Translations under genes and position numbers: made by a program | Notes under the pieces: model-generated | Databases searched by the model: none | What the model was told of the DNA's origin: nothing | The model's input: only the letters and a program-made list of their open reading frames with translations | In this document: positions 36,028-44,836 of the stretch, in pieces | Layout of the letters: every line of letters starts with the position of its first letter | How positions within the stretch are numbered: the first letter of the stretch is position 1 | Assembly (NCBI RefSeq): GCF_050916235.1 | Contig: NZ_CP104854.1 | Span: 806,001-870,000 of the forward strand | DNA: 64,000 nt | Reading direction: 5' to 3' | Origin: Maridesulfovibrio sp050916235 | GTDB lineage: Bacteria > Desulfobacterota > Desulfovibrionia > Desulfovibrionales > Desulfovibrionaceae

Positions 36028-36603
36028 AAGGATCTCCTTTGTTGATGGGCACAGCTCCGGTTCGATACAGCTGTGCGGTGGATATGCATTAGACAGGGCT
36101 GGACGGTATTTAAGATCATTCCTTAAGCTGAATAGAACCGGAATATGCCTGCGCCCGCATGCCGGAACAGCGTAATTGAGCACTGCGCATGGTTCAGCCG
36201 TAAGCCATGCCTGACCTGATCAGGTACGGCCATCGAACGGACCGCACCGAACATGAAAGCAACACAATGAATTCCGCTTGAATACAGATTTATCGGGAAT
36301 ACCCGGCAAGAAAATCAAGGCAGTTTCAAGAAAGTTGCAGGAACTGCGTATTGCGCAGCAGTGTCGCTCATTCCCGATTATGAACTTCTACATATTTCAG
36401 ATCATCGGATAGAGGGAAAAGCGGCAATATTGTTTCCGGACTACCGGATTCAGACCGCAGAGATAAGTCATTCTTGCAAAAAAGTAAAGATATGCCACCA
36501 CATGCGCGCAATTACGCATATATTTCGCACATGGAATAAAACTGAAAATTTTCGTCAGCAGTACCACTTTCATTCTGCACAGAGTTCAGCATTGCGCAAA
36601 ATG
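36028..36603. other. Gene-free region between icd and the flagellin terminator
   Basis: About 575 bases. It should contain the icd promoter on the minus strand. There is an exact 12-base palindrome ACCTGATCAGGT (36214-36225) and several copies of TGCGCA-like words between 36340 and 36600. No convincing gene on either strand. Confidence 0.5.
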
Positions 36604-36638
36604 AAAAGGGAGGCCCGAGATATTCGGACCTCCCTTTC
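36604..36638 (-). terminator. Terminator after the flagellin gene
   Basis: On the minus strand an AAAGGGAGG...CCTCCCTTT stem with an inner TCCGA/TCGGG helix and small loop, followed by T-rich sequence. Confidence 0.8.
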
Positions 36639-36661
36639 TGAGCTGTATCCGCTCATCCGTG

Positions 36662-37546
36662 TTAACCACCGATGAGCTGCATTGCCATCCTGGGCATACC
36701 GTTTGCCTGGGAGAGCATGGCCACTGCGGACTGAGTAAGGATCTGGTTCCTGGTGAACTCGGTCATTTCAGTCGCTACGTCCACGTCGGAGATTCGGGAT
36801 TCCGAAGCCTGAACGTTTTCAGCCTGGATTGAGAGGTTGGTAATGGTGTTTTCCAGTCTGTTCTGGAGAGCACCGAGATTGGCGCGGATCTTATCCTTGG
36901 ATATGATTGCATTCTGCAGCTTCTCCAGGGACTGCTGCGCCAGGGCCTGCGTGGAAACGGAGTTTCCTGCGGCAAGTCCGACACCGAGAGCGGAAGCGGT
37001 GGAGGTGTTGATGGAGATGTAGTAGTAGTCTTCCGCGGAGTCGTTACCGGTACCGAAGTGAATCTTCACCGGACCGGTGGAGGTGAGTCCAGCACCACTG
37101 TGGGCACTGTTCTGACCGGACATGTTACCGTTGAGCAGGTGGATACCGTTGAAGTCGGTGGCGTTGGCGATACGGGTTATTTCTGAAGCCATGGCCTGAT
37201 ATTCAGAGTCGATGATGAGGCGCTGGTCAGAGTTGTAAGTACCGGTTGCGGCCTGAGTTGCCAATTCCTTCATACGGATAAGCTTTTCGTCGATGACCCC
37301 GAGTGCTCCATCAGCAGTCTGGATCATGGAGATGGCATCGTTTGCGTTTCTTATACCCTGGTTCAGGGACTTGATATCCGAACGCATAAGTTCGCGAATT
37401 GCGAGACCGGCTGCGTCGTCAGCCGCTGTTCCTACACGAAGACCCGAGGACAGGCGACGGGTTGAAACACCGAGGTTACCATAGGATTCCTGCAGGTTGC
37501 GGCTGGCATTCATTGCCATCAAGTTGTGATTGATTACGAGCGACAT
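36662..37546 (-). CDS. fliC: Flagellin
   Basis: 294 residues, a short flagellin with both conserved ends (SLVINHNLMAMNASRNL and FTRNQILTQSAVAMLSQ, ending QLIGG) and a reduced variable centre of ~80 residues. It polymerises into the filament after export. RLSSGLRVGTAADDAAGLAI is a standard N-terminal signature. A strong AAGGAGG lies 9 bases before the ATG. It is transcribed alone, with no fliS or fliD beside it, so other flagellin genes may be elsewhere. Confidence 0.95.
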   Translation of the reverse strand: MSLVINHNLMAMNASRNLQESYGNLGVSTRRLSSGLRVGTAADDAAGLAIRELMRSDIKSLNQGIRNANDAISMIQTADGALGVIDEKLIRMKELATQAATGTYNSDQRLIIDSEYQAMASEITRIANATDFNGIHLLNGNMSGQNSAHSGAGLTSTGPVKIHFGTGNDSAEDYYYISINTSTASALGVGLAAGNSVSTQALAQQSLEKLQNAIISKDKIRANLGALQNRLENTITNLSIQAENVQASESRISDVDVATEMTEFTRNQILTQSAVAMLSQANGMPRMAMQLIGG

Positions 37547-38403
37547 AATAATTCCTCCTTGAATTATTCGAATAAATTCGCCTGAGCGGTTCCGTCCGCT
37601 CCGACCTTGTTACTGGTTCTACACTGGACTGATATAAAATTTTCGGCTTCTGCCACCTACTTCATATACTACCCTCCGGAACAGTTAGACTAATGGCCCT
37701 CGGCCAATGAGCCCGGAAAATCGCCATGTTGTTTCGAGCAGTCTCAGGGCATTACCTGCATGGATCAGCGCAGGCTTCAGCTCTTCATTTATGATGCGCT
37801 GGACCCCTTTGCGGACCCGCGACTCTGTACAGGCACGACCTTAATGGCGGCGATTCTCACATGTCCCTTCTGGGAAATTTCTCTATGCGGCTTCTATCCC
37901 CGCACATTACCAACCTCCGAGAATCTGCCTGGCCCAATGCCTTGCCACGCTCTCCAAAACTTGACTTTTCTTTCCGGGTCCCTCCCGTTACATGGTTACA
38001 GTTTTTCTCTGCCAGAGGCTTTGCAATGGGTGTGCCTGTTTACCGTCAAAAAAGAGAGATTCGGGTAAACATATCCTAACATCATGTTTACACAGCCTTT
38101 TTAGTTCTAAACTTAATCTTAATATTTCTAGAGAAATGCAAGAGTTATGGAGAATGGGAAACATCTGCCCAACTGCACGGGAAAAAGATTCCGACCATTT
38201 GACAGACCGTATACAGCTAAAAGATTGAGCAATAAGAACTGCATAAATAAGTACATCAACAAATACTGCACGTTACACAGTGGCGATTATTGCAAAAACA
38301 ACTGTTTACTTAAAAATGGATCGATTATATCACGCACACACGGGCATAAAACACCGGCCCGGCTTATTTCGCCTTAAAAATAGCCCTCCCGAATCACCAA
38401 TAG
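37547..38403. other. Long gene-free region upstream of flagellin and a sensor kinase
   Basis: About 855 bases, AT-rich near 38060-38400, between divergent genes. It must hold the flagellin and kinase promoters. Short open frames on the plus strand (for example 37760-38068 and 38147-38377) lack ribosome sites and look random. A leader RNA or small RNA cannot be excluded. Confidence 0.4.
37640..37647 (-). promoter_or_regulatory. Possible sigma-28 -10 element of flagellin
   Basis: The minus strand reads GCCGAAAA, matching seven of eight bases of the flagellar -10 box GCCGATAA, about 95 bases before the flagellin start. The -35 box is poor, so this is only a candidate. Confidence 0.35.
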
Positions 38404-40944
38404 ATGAAAACAAGAAGCATATATAAACTTAACAGCCGCATCAGACATTACATCTGCCTGTTTCTGTGCGTATTTATTGCCAGTTCCTTATTGTCCACTA
38501 TCCTGTTCTTCTGGTCCGTATTCAATGAAGTGGACGACAAGGTAGACACATGGGCCAATTACTTTCTCGGCCGAATCTCTTTCCTTGAAACTGTGGTCAG
38601 TTCCCGCAACAACTTTGACCATGAGCTTTCTTCTATATTAAAGGTTACTTCGGAAGGGGAGATCATCGGCAGCCGACCTTTCCCCACGGAAGAGACCACA
38701 ATCAGGGATTCCAAAGTATTTCCCCTGCTGGCCGATCTGGCTCCCGGCGAATCCCGAATAGTAAAAACACCCGGTACTGACCGTTTCGCTCTGGACTCAA
38801 TTTTTCTGATCAAACGCAATGACCACAGTTTCAGCATTGCGCAGGTCCCGTACGAAGAGCTTCTGCCGGTCACCCCGCGCGATCCGGAGCTTTTCATTAC
38901 TGATATGAACGGCGGATACATCTACCACACCGACGACACGCACTCCCTGCGCAAAGGACATATCAGCGAATTGTCCTTTTCCAACCTGCACGTTTTTGCC
39001 ACGGCCAAAACGTCAACTTCCAGGTTCGGGGGATTCACCATCGTTCTGGCAAAAGACATCTCCACTGAGTTCTATGCCGGAATCCTGCTGATGGTACTGA
39101 CTCTTTCATGCAGTGCAGTACTTATCAAACGGTCGGCATTCCTTACATGGGACCTGACCAGCAACGAAAAGGATTTTATACGCATAGGGAAACTGATGGG
39201 CAGTGTTTCGGCAAAGCCGGACAATACTATGAACAGCCTAACTGCTATTCAATACACAGCGGAAAAAATACGTGAAGTGAATTGGGAAGAAGAAGTAACG
39301 GCCATGTCCTTTTCCGAAAACAGGGACTATGTTGTCGCCACCTCTTTTTTTGCACAGAACATCCTGACTCTGCTCGATAACATCGCCGACTATTCCAGAG
39401 AACTGGCCAGCTCAAGACAGCAGTACAGGGATCTTGTCCAGGTTGCCCGCAGTATCATTCTAAGGATGGATACAAATGGACGCTGCACCTTTTTCAACGA
39501 GTATGCCCAGAATTTCTTCGGCTTCAGCAAAGAGGAAATGCTCGGCAACAGCATTGTGGGCACGGTTATTCCCAAGACGGAAACAAAGGATTCATTTCTT
39601 GAAGGGCTGATGGATGCCCTGCTCAAATCTCCCGAGTCTTTTCCCGTGAGCACCAATCTCAACGTCCGCAAAGATGGATCGGAAGCATGGATTTTCTGGA
39701 CAAATACTCCCATCTTCGACAAGGACGGCAAACTCTCGGAAATCCTTTCTGTAGGCATCGATGTGACAGAGCAGAAGCTCGCTGAAGAGGAACTCCAGCG
39801 CACCAGAAACTATATCCGCAACATCATCGATTCCATGCCCTCCGCCATCATCGGATTGAACGACAGCGGACAGGTCACGCACTTCAATGAGGCAGCTCTG
39901 GTTCTAACGACTATGGACAGCGACGAGATTGCGGGAACGGATGTAAGCACGGCATTCCCTGCCATCGCCAGATATGCCGAAAAAATATCCGGAGCGATTG
40001 AAACAGGTATTCCGGTAACCGGAATCAGAACTCAGGATATCATTCACAACGGAACGTTTCAGGATATAATCATTTATCCGCTGAACAGCGGCATGAAAGG
40101 GGCCGTAATCCGCATTGACGACGCCACCGAGCGCGTGCGCATGGACGAGATGATGATCCAGACCGAGAAAATGATGTCCATCGGCGGTCTGGCGGCAGGC
40201 ATGGCTCACGAAATCAACAACCCTCTCGGGGGTATTCTGCAGGGAATACAGAACATCGTGCGCCGGATGTCCCCGGATCTGCCCGCAAACGTCAAGGCTG
40301 CTGAAAAGGCAGGCTGTACCCTTGAGGCCATGCTGAAATACATGGAAGACAGGAAAATCATCAAGACTCTCAACGGCATTACCGACTCAGGCGTTCGCGC
40401 CGCCGAAATTGTCTCCGGTATGCTGGAATTCAGCCGCAAGAGTGATTCCCGCAAGGCCCCGGGAGACCTGCGCAAGATGATGGACAAGGCTGCAGTGCTT
40501 GCCGCTCAGGACTACAACCTGAAGAAAAAATACGATTTCAAGAAGATCAATATAATCAAGGAATACGACGAGGACCTGCATCAGGTGAAGTGCACGGAAA
40601 CCGAGATAGAACAGGTATTCCTTAACCTGCTGCGCAACTCGGCACAGGCCATGTCTGAATGGACTGAAATGGAGCGTGCTCCGGAGTTGACCATAAAAAT
40701 ACACAATCTCGGTAAGATGGTCCGCTGCACGGTTTCGGACAACGGACCGGGAATGAACGAAAATACCCGTAAAAGGGTATTCGAGCCATTCTACACCACC
40801 AAGGCTCCGGGTTCCGGCACAGGGCTGGGCCTCTCTGTATCATATTTCATCATCACCCAGAACCACATGGGTAAATTCGATGTGCAGTCCAAAGCAGGCA
40901 AAGGAACCACTTTCACAATACTGCTTCCGGCCCTGACGAATTGA
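38404..40944 (+). CDS. Membrane histidine kinase with two PAS domains
   Basis: 846 residues. Membrane helices near 17-40 and 225-245 flank a periplasmic sensor region; two PAS domains follow (~345-460 and ~470-580), the first with NVRKDGSEAWIFWTNTPIF. HisKA has His602 in GMAHEINNPLGGI, and HATPase has DNGPGM and GTGLGLSVSYFI. There is no receiver, so it needs a separate regulator; the receiver at 42876 is close but separated by NagZ and gmhA. The start at 38404 has no clear Shine-Dalgarno. It is convergent with the NagZ gene, 13 bases apart. Confidence 0.88.
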   Translation: MKTRSIYKLNSRIRHYICLFLCVFIASSLLSTILFFWSVFNEVDDKVDTWANYFLGRISFLETVVSSRNNFDHELSSILKVTSEGEIIGSRPFPTEETTIRDSKVFPLLADLAPGESRIVKTPGTDRFALDSIFLIKRNDHSFSIAQVPYEELLPVTPRDPELFITDMNGGYIYHTDDTHSLRKGHISELSFSNLHVFATAKTSTSRFGGFTIVLAKDISTEFYAGILLMVLTLSCSAVLIKRSAFLTWDLTSNEKDFIRIGKLMGSVSAKPDNTMNSLTAIQYTAEKIREVNWEEEVTAMSFSENRDYVVATSFFAQNILTLLDNIADYSRELASSRQQYRDLVQVARSIILRMDTNGRCTFFNEYAQNFFGFSKEEMLGNSIVGTVIPKTETKDSFLEGLMDALLKSPESFPVSTNLNVRKDGSEAWIFWTNTPIFDKDGKLSEILSVGIDVTEQKLAEEELQRTRNYIRNIIDSMPSAIIGLNDSGQVTHFNEAALVLTTMDSDEIAGTDVSTAFPAIARYAEKISGAIETGIPVTGIRTQDIIHNGTFQDIIIYPLNSGMKGAVIRIDDATERVRMDEMMIQTEKMMSIGGLAAGMAHEINNPLGGILQGIQNIVRRMSPDLPANVKAAEKAGCTLEAMLKYMEDRKIIKTLNGITDSGVRAAEIVSGMLEFSRKSDSRKAPGDLRKMMDKAAVLAAQDYNLKKKYDFKKINIIKEYDEDLHQVKCTETEIEQVFLNLLRNSAQAMSEWTEMERAPELTIKIHNLGKMVRCTVSDNGPGMNENTRKRVFEPFYTTKAPGSGTGLGLSVSYFIITQNHMGKFDVQSKAGKGTTFTILLPALTN

Positions 40945-40957
40945 TGGAGCGCATCAA

Positions 40958-42082
40958 TCAGATCCGATTCTTTGCCCGCATGATCCGCGCATAGGAACTG
41001 CGAATGCGTTCCTCGGATATCCGCCCTTCCCCCACAAGCTCCTTCAAGGTCTCAATGGCCCTTATTCCGGGGTTTGGTTCGTAGGACAGGTTGTTACCGA
41101 TCAGGATTATATCGGCTCCGGCATTAACGGCCCTGAAGACTGCATCCTTGAAACCGTAATGTTCGCTGATGGCCCCCATACCCATATCATCGGTAATTAC
41201 TATGGAATCATAGCCCATGCCTTCGCGCAGCATTCCGGTGATGACCCTGCGGGAAAGGGTTGCCGGGTATTTCCTGTCCAGCCTGTCGTTAAATATATGC
41301 GCAGTCATGACCATATCTGCCTTTCCGGCGCGGATCACCTGTTCGAAAGGAAATAGTTCGTCTGAATTCCATGTTCGTGTCACGTCTGTAAAGCCCTGAT
41401 GGCTGTCTCCGACCGAGCTTCCGTGACCGGGAAAATGCTTCAGGCAGGACAGAATTCCCTCTGAATGAAGTCCGTCGATAAAGGCTCCGGCAAACTCTGC
41501 AACTGTTGCCGGATCATCGGAAAAGCTGCGCTGCAGGCCTGCAATAACCGGGTTCACTGCATTCCGGTTGACGTCTACAACCGGAGCGAAATCCATGTTT
41601 ATCCCCACGGAACGCAATGTTCTGCCGGTAGTCAGGCCTGCCCTGAATGCAGCGGACAGATCCCCGCTGTTACCGAGTTCAGCTGCGGAAGGAGTCTGCG
41701 GAAACCCGGCCTCCCGGGTGAGCCGGGTAATGATTCCCCCTTCCTGATCCACAGCCACAAAAAGGGGCGTGGCTGCGTAGCTTTGCAGAGAGCGGTTCAG
41801 CTGACCAAGCTGTTCCGAATTTGAAATATTACGCACGGTACTGTTTGTTACACAGTCCCTGCTGAACAGGATGATCCCGCCCACACCGGCACGAATATCA
41901 GAGGCCACCGGGCTTTCAGGCCCAGCCTCCAGCCCCCTGAAACCAACCATGACCATCTGCCCGATCATTTTTTCAAGTTCGCTGGATATGGGAGCGTTTC
42001 TATGAAGCGCGCAACCAGCCACACAGGTAATCAAAACAAGAACCATGGGTAGAAATCTTTTCAATGCCGTGCTCCGAATCAT
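40958..42082 (-). CDS. Beta-N-acetylhexosaminidase NagZ-type lipoprotein (GH3)
   Basis: 374 residues. A signal peptide with lipobox VAGC (Cys24) gives an envelope lipoprotein, unlike the cytoplasmic NagZ of enteric bacteria. GH3 signatures: DQEGGIITRL, CLKHFPGHGSSVGDSH with the catalytic His-Asp loop, and the nucleophile Asp in ITDDMGMGAI. It is predicted to remove N-acetylglucosamine from muropeptides or glycans. The start at 42082 gives the best signal peptide; no clear ribosome site is seen there. Confidence 0.88.
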   Translation of the reverse strand: MIRSTALKRFLPMVLVLITCVAGCALHRNAPISSELEKMIGQMVMVGFRGLEAGPESPVASDIRAGVGGIILFSRDCVTNSTVRNISNSEQLGQLNRSLQSYAATPLFVAVDQEGGIITRLTREAGFPQTPSAAELGNSGDLSAAFRAGLTTGRTLRSVGINMDFAPVVDVNRNAVNPVIAGLQRSFSDDPATVAEFAGAFIDGLHSEGILSCLKHFPGHGSSVGDSHQGFTDVTRTWNSDELFPFEQVIRAGKADMVMTAHIFNDRLDRKYPATLSRRVITGMLREGMGYDSIVITDDMGMGAISEHYGFKDAVFRAVNAGADIILIGNNLSYEPNPGIRAIETLKELVGEGRISEERIRSSYARIMRAKNRI

Positions 42083-42226
42083 TTGGGGTGCGTAATTTTC
42101 AAAAAAAGTGTTATATTGGTGATCCTGTCGTTTAGCAAGACGGCATCCCGATATTGCCACACGGGTTGAATTACTATAAACGAAATTTTCCTAGTTTATA
42201 ACGCGAACCAACCAAGAGGAAACCAT

Positions 42227-42844
42227 ATGTCAGAAACAGCGCTGCAAAAAGTACTTGATCACGCTCGTGCCGGACTTGAAGTCAGGGAGGCTTTTTTTGA
42301 GCAGTATTCACAGCAGGTGGTGGATGTATCAAGATCCCTGGCAGTACGTCTGGCCCAAGGGGGCAAAATCCTTTTCTGCGGCAACGGCGGCAGTGCAGCC
42401 GACTGTCAGCACCTTGCTGCTGAACTCGTCAACCGGTTCAAACTTGAACGTCCTCCCCTGCCGGGAATTGCCCTGACAACCGACAGCTCCATCCTCACTG
42501 CCATCGGCAACGATTATTCCTATGAACTGGTTTTTGAAAAACAGGTACAGGCTCTCGGAGCACCCGGAGATGTTCTCATCGGGATCAGCACATCCGGATC
42601 AAGCCCCAACGTAATCTGTGCCTTGAAAGAAGCCAGACGAAAAGGGATGCTCACCGTGGGCATGACCGGGCTCAGCGCGGGTGAAATGCTTCCCATATGC
42701 GACCACATCATCAGCGTACCCAGCAAAGACACCGCAGTGATTCAGGAAGTTCATATCGCTGTGGGACACCTTTTCTGCCACCTTATCGACCACTTCCTCT
42801 TTGAGGCGGTTACAGAACTGGAACCTTACCTCGGCGGGGAGTAA
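42227..42844 (+). CDS. gmhA: Sedoheptulose-7-phosphate isomerase
   Basis: 205 residues, SIS fold. It converts sedoheptulose 7-phosphate to D-glycero-D-manno-heptose 7-phosphate, the first step of the ADP-heptose for LPS core. CGNGGSAADCQHLAAELVNRF, TTDSSILTAIGNDY, STSGSSPNV and the metal/catalytic HIAVGHLFCHLID near the end are GmhA features. A receiver gene follows after 31 bases. Confidence 0.94.
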   Translation: MSETALQKVLDHARAGLEVREAFFEQYSQQVVDVSRSLAVRLAQGGKILFCGNGGSAADCQHLAAELVNRFKLERPPLPGIALTTDSSILTAIGNDYSYELVFEKQVQALGAPGDVLIGISTSGSSPNVICALKEARRKGMLTVGMTGLSAGEMLPICDHIISVPSKDTAVIQEVHIAVGHLFCHLIDHFLFEAVTELEPYLGGE

Positions 42845-42875
42845 ACTCACCTTACAGCCGGAGGAGCCGTAAATC

Positions 42876-43283
42876 ATGAGAATCCTTGTTGTCGAAGACA
42901 GCAGCACCAGCAGAATGTACCTCCAGGAAATCCTCAAGGACGTCACCGGCGCAGACGCTGAAATAGACTGCGCCGCAAGCGGAGAGGAAGCCCTGGAAAA
43001 ATATGAGCAAAAAAGACTTTCCGGCAGAGGGTTCAACCTCATCTTCATGGATATTATCCTGCCGGGAATGGACGGACTGCAGACTCTGGAAAAGATTCGC
43101 GACATTGAACTGAAAAACGCGGTATCTGAAGAAAACAAAACCAAAGCGATAATCACAACCGCACTGGATGACGGAGCCAAGGCAACCCGGGCCTTTTTTC
43201 AATGCGAAGCAATATCCTACATCACCAAACCCATCACCACTGACAAAATACAGGCGGAAATGAGCAAATTCGGCCTGATTTAA
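42876..43283 (+). CDS. Single-domain response regulator
   Basis: 135 residues, one REC domain: VVEDSSTSR, phospho-Asp in IFMDIILPGMDG, Thr in ITTALDD and KP in YITKPIT. A short insertion (KRLSGRGFN) precedes the Asp strand. It lies between gmhA and a LysE exporter, 31 and 12 bases away, so it is probably part of a three-gene transcript. No kinase is adjacent on the same strand. Confidence 0.88.
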   Translation: MRILVVEDSSTSRMYLQEILKDVTGADAEIDCAASGEEALEKYEQKRLSGRGFNLIFMDIILPGMDGLQTLEKIRDIELKNAVSEENKTKAIITTALDDGAKATRAFFQCEAISYITKPITTDKIQAEMSKFGLI

Positions 43284-43295
43284 AGGAAACAATCA

Positions 43296-43919
43296 ATGGA
43301 CGGTCTTACACTGGCGTTCATTCCGGTTGCGGCAATTCTTACCGTCACACCTGGATCGGACACCATGCTGGTTGTCAACAATACACTGACTCGCTCAACT
43401 GCTGACGGGCTCTGCACTGTGGCCGGAATCAATGCCGGGCTGCTCATCCATGCCCTGGCATCAGCACTGGGCCTGTCCATGATCCTCATGAACTCGGCAG
43501 CAGCCTTTGAACTGGTGAAGCTTGCCGGAGCACTGTACGTCGTATATCTTGGAATTCAGTCCCTGCGCTCAAGCAGACACACTGATGAGTTCGAAATTAC
43601 TCCATCCAGATGCAGCAAAGGCATCACCACATCTGTTCGCGAGGGCTTTCTAACCAACGTACTCAACCCTAAGGTGGCAGTATTCTATCTGGCCCTGCTG
43701 CCGCAATTCATTTCGCCCACTGACGACATCCTGCGCAAATCGTTACTGCTCATGGGGATACATTCATGTATGGGTATAGTGTGGCTCAGCTTTATCTCTT
43801 TGGCGCTTGGAAAAACAAGACACCTCATCTCAGGTGGTAAATTCAAACAAAGGCTTATGGCTTTTTCAGGTATTGTTTTTATCGGCCTCGGGCTGCGCAT
43901 GGCCCTTTCCAAAAATTAG
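43296..43919 (+). CDS. LysE/RhtB-family amino-acid exporter
   Basis: 207 residues with about six membrane helices. VTPGSDTMLVVNNTL at the start and EGFLTNVLNPKVAVFYLALLPQF are family signatures. It exports amino acids or related small molecules by proton exchange; the substrate is unknown. Its stop lies 2 bases from the stop of the convergent gene at 43922. Confidence 0.9.
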   Translation: MDGLTLAFIPVAAILTVTPGSDTMLVVNNTLTRSTADGLCTVAGINAGLLIHALASALGLSMILMNSAAAFELVKLAGALYVVYLGIQSLRSSRHTDEFEITPSRCSKGITTSVREGFLTNVLNPKVAVFYLALLPQFISPTDDILRKSLLLMGIHSCMGIVWLSFISLALGKTRHLISGGKFKQRLMAFSGIVFIGLGLRMALSKN

Positions 43920-43921
43920 GT

Positions 43922-44200
43922 CTATTCGAATTCCATCGTAATTTTCAGGGAGAGTCCGGTATTTCCCAGCCCGCGTACTGTTTCCTCGGCACTCTCCCTG
44001 CTTTCACAAGTCTTAAGCACCAACTGCGCACACTCGTCCTCATCATAGACCCAGACATTTTCATCAAGGAACACCCCGGCTGCATTCACCCTGCGTAACA
44101 GTTCCGCACGGCATTCGTCACGTTCCTCAAATCCGGCTTCACCGAATCCCTCTCCAACTGCAAGAACCCACCACTTTCCTGTTTTCTTCAGACTGCTCAT
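43922..44200 (-). CDS. Small acidic protein, unknown function
   Basis: 92 residues, no signal or membrane segment; Glu-rich with Cys in RDECRAELL, DEDECAQLVLKTCES. Alternating strands and helices (KWWVLAVGEG, NVWVYDEDE, LSLKITMEF) suggest a small alpha/beta fold. The start at 44200 has GGGGAAG 6 bases upstream; a TTG 27 bases earlier is possible. No family recognised. Confidence 0.6.
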   Translation of the reverse strand: MSSLKKTGKWWVLAVGEGFGEAGFEERDECRAELLRRVNAAGVFLDENVWVYDEDECAQLVLKTCESRESAEETVRGLGNTGLSLKITMEFE

Positions 44201-44275
44201 AACACTTCCCCCCCATTCTTTCTTCAAGGCTCACAGTAGCTTGCTCCCTTACCCGGCAAATGCTAAGCTACTTCC

Positions 44276-44701
44276 ATGTCATTGTTTTACACTATACCAC
44301 TTTCCTCAACCAGAAACAAAATATTGCATATTGCTGCTTTTGTTGTGCTGGCTTCCCTGTTATTTATACCTTATGACGAAATAAGGGCTGAACGATTCAG
44401 GGCATTTGGAGAAAAGTCTGCCGTGGGTATAGTGATCGGTAAAAATGTCCGAAACAATGATACTGGCCCGAATGAAGACATTGGCAAGCATATGATCCAA
44501 TATCGCTTCATAGATCCTTCCGGACTGCCAAGGAAAAGGTCTGCCAGCGTGGAAACTGATTTCTGGGAAAGGGTTGCACTAGGGGATTGTGTAGTTGTGC
44601 ATTTTGCAAAGGCCGAACCAGGCATTTCCCGCATAGAACATGAACGGGAAAACGGGGTGGTAAAATTTCTTGCCCGGTTCTCCAGACAGCATGCACAATG
44701 A
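44276..44701 (+). CDS. DUF3592-like membrane protein
   Basis: 141 residues. One membrane helix at about 15-32, then a soluble beta-rich domain: GIVIGKNVRNND, YRFIDPSGLPRK, SVETDFWERVALGDCVVVHFA, and PGISRIE. This order (strand, Y/F-x-D, W, L-GD, P-x-S-R-I) is typical of DUF3592-type domains. Function unknown. It is monocistronic, 134 bases before the chemoreceptor. Confidence 0.65.
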   Translation: MSLFYTIPLSSTRNKILHIAAFVVLASLLFIPYDEIRAERFRAFGEKSAVGIVIGKNVRNNDTGPNEDIGKHMIQYRFIDPSGLPRKRSASVETDFWERVALGDCVVVHFAKAEPGISRIEHERENGVVKFLARFSRQHAQ

Positions 44702-44836
44702 AAATGTATAAGCTAGCGTTGAAAAAATTCAGATGAGATCTGAATACTGCCAACAGCCATAAGTTATTCTGCAGGGCCTGCCGGGAAGCCGTCCTGTCGC
44801 GAATGATAGAACTTAAAAATGGATCAGGAGTTGTGT

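Noticed and set aside
36361..36675. Plus-strand frame in the icd-flagellin gap
   Set aside because: It reads through the flagellin terminator and into the flagellin end, with no start signal.
37760..38377. Short plus-strand frames in the flagellin upstream gap
   Set aside because: No ribosome sites, random-looking composition and no recognisable domain.
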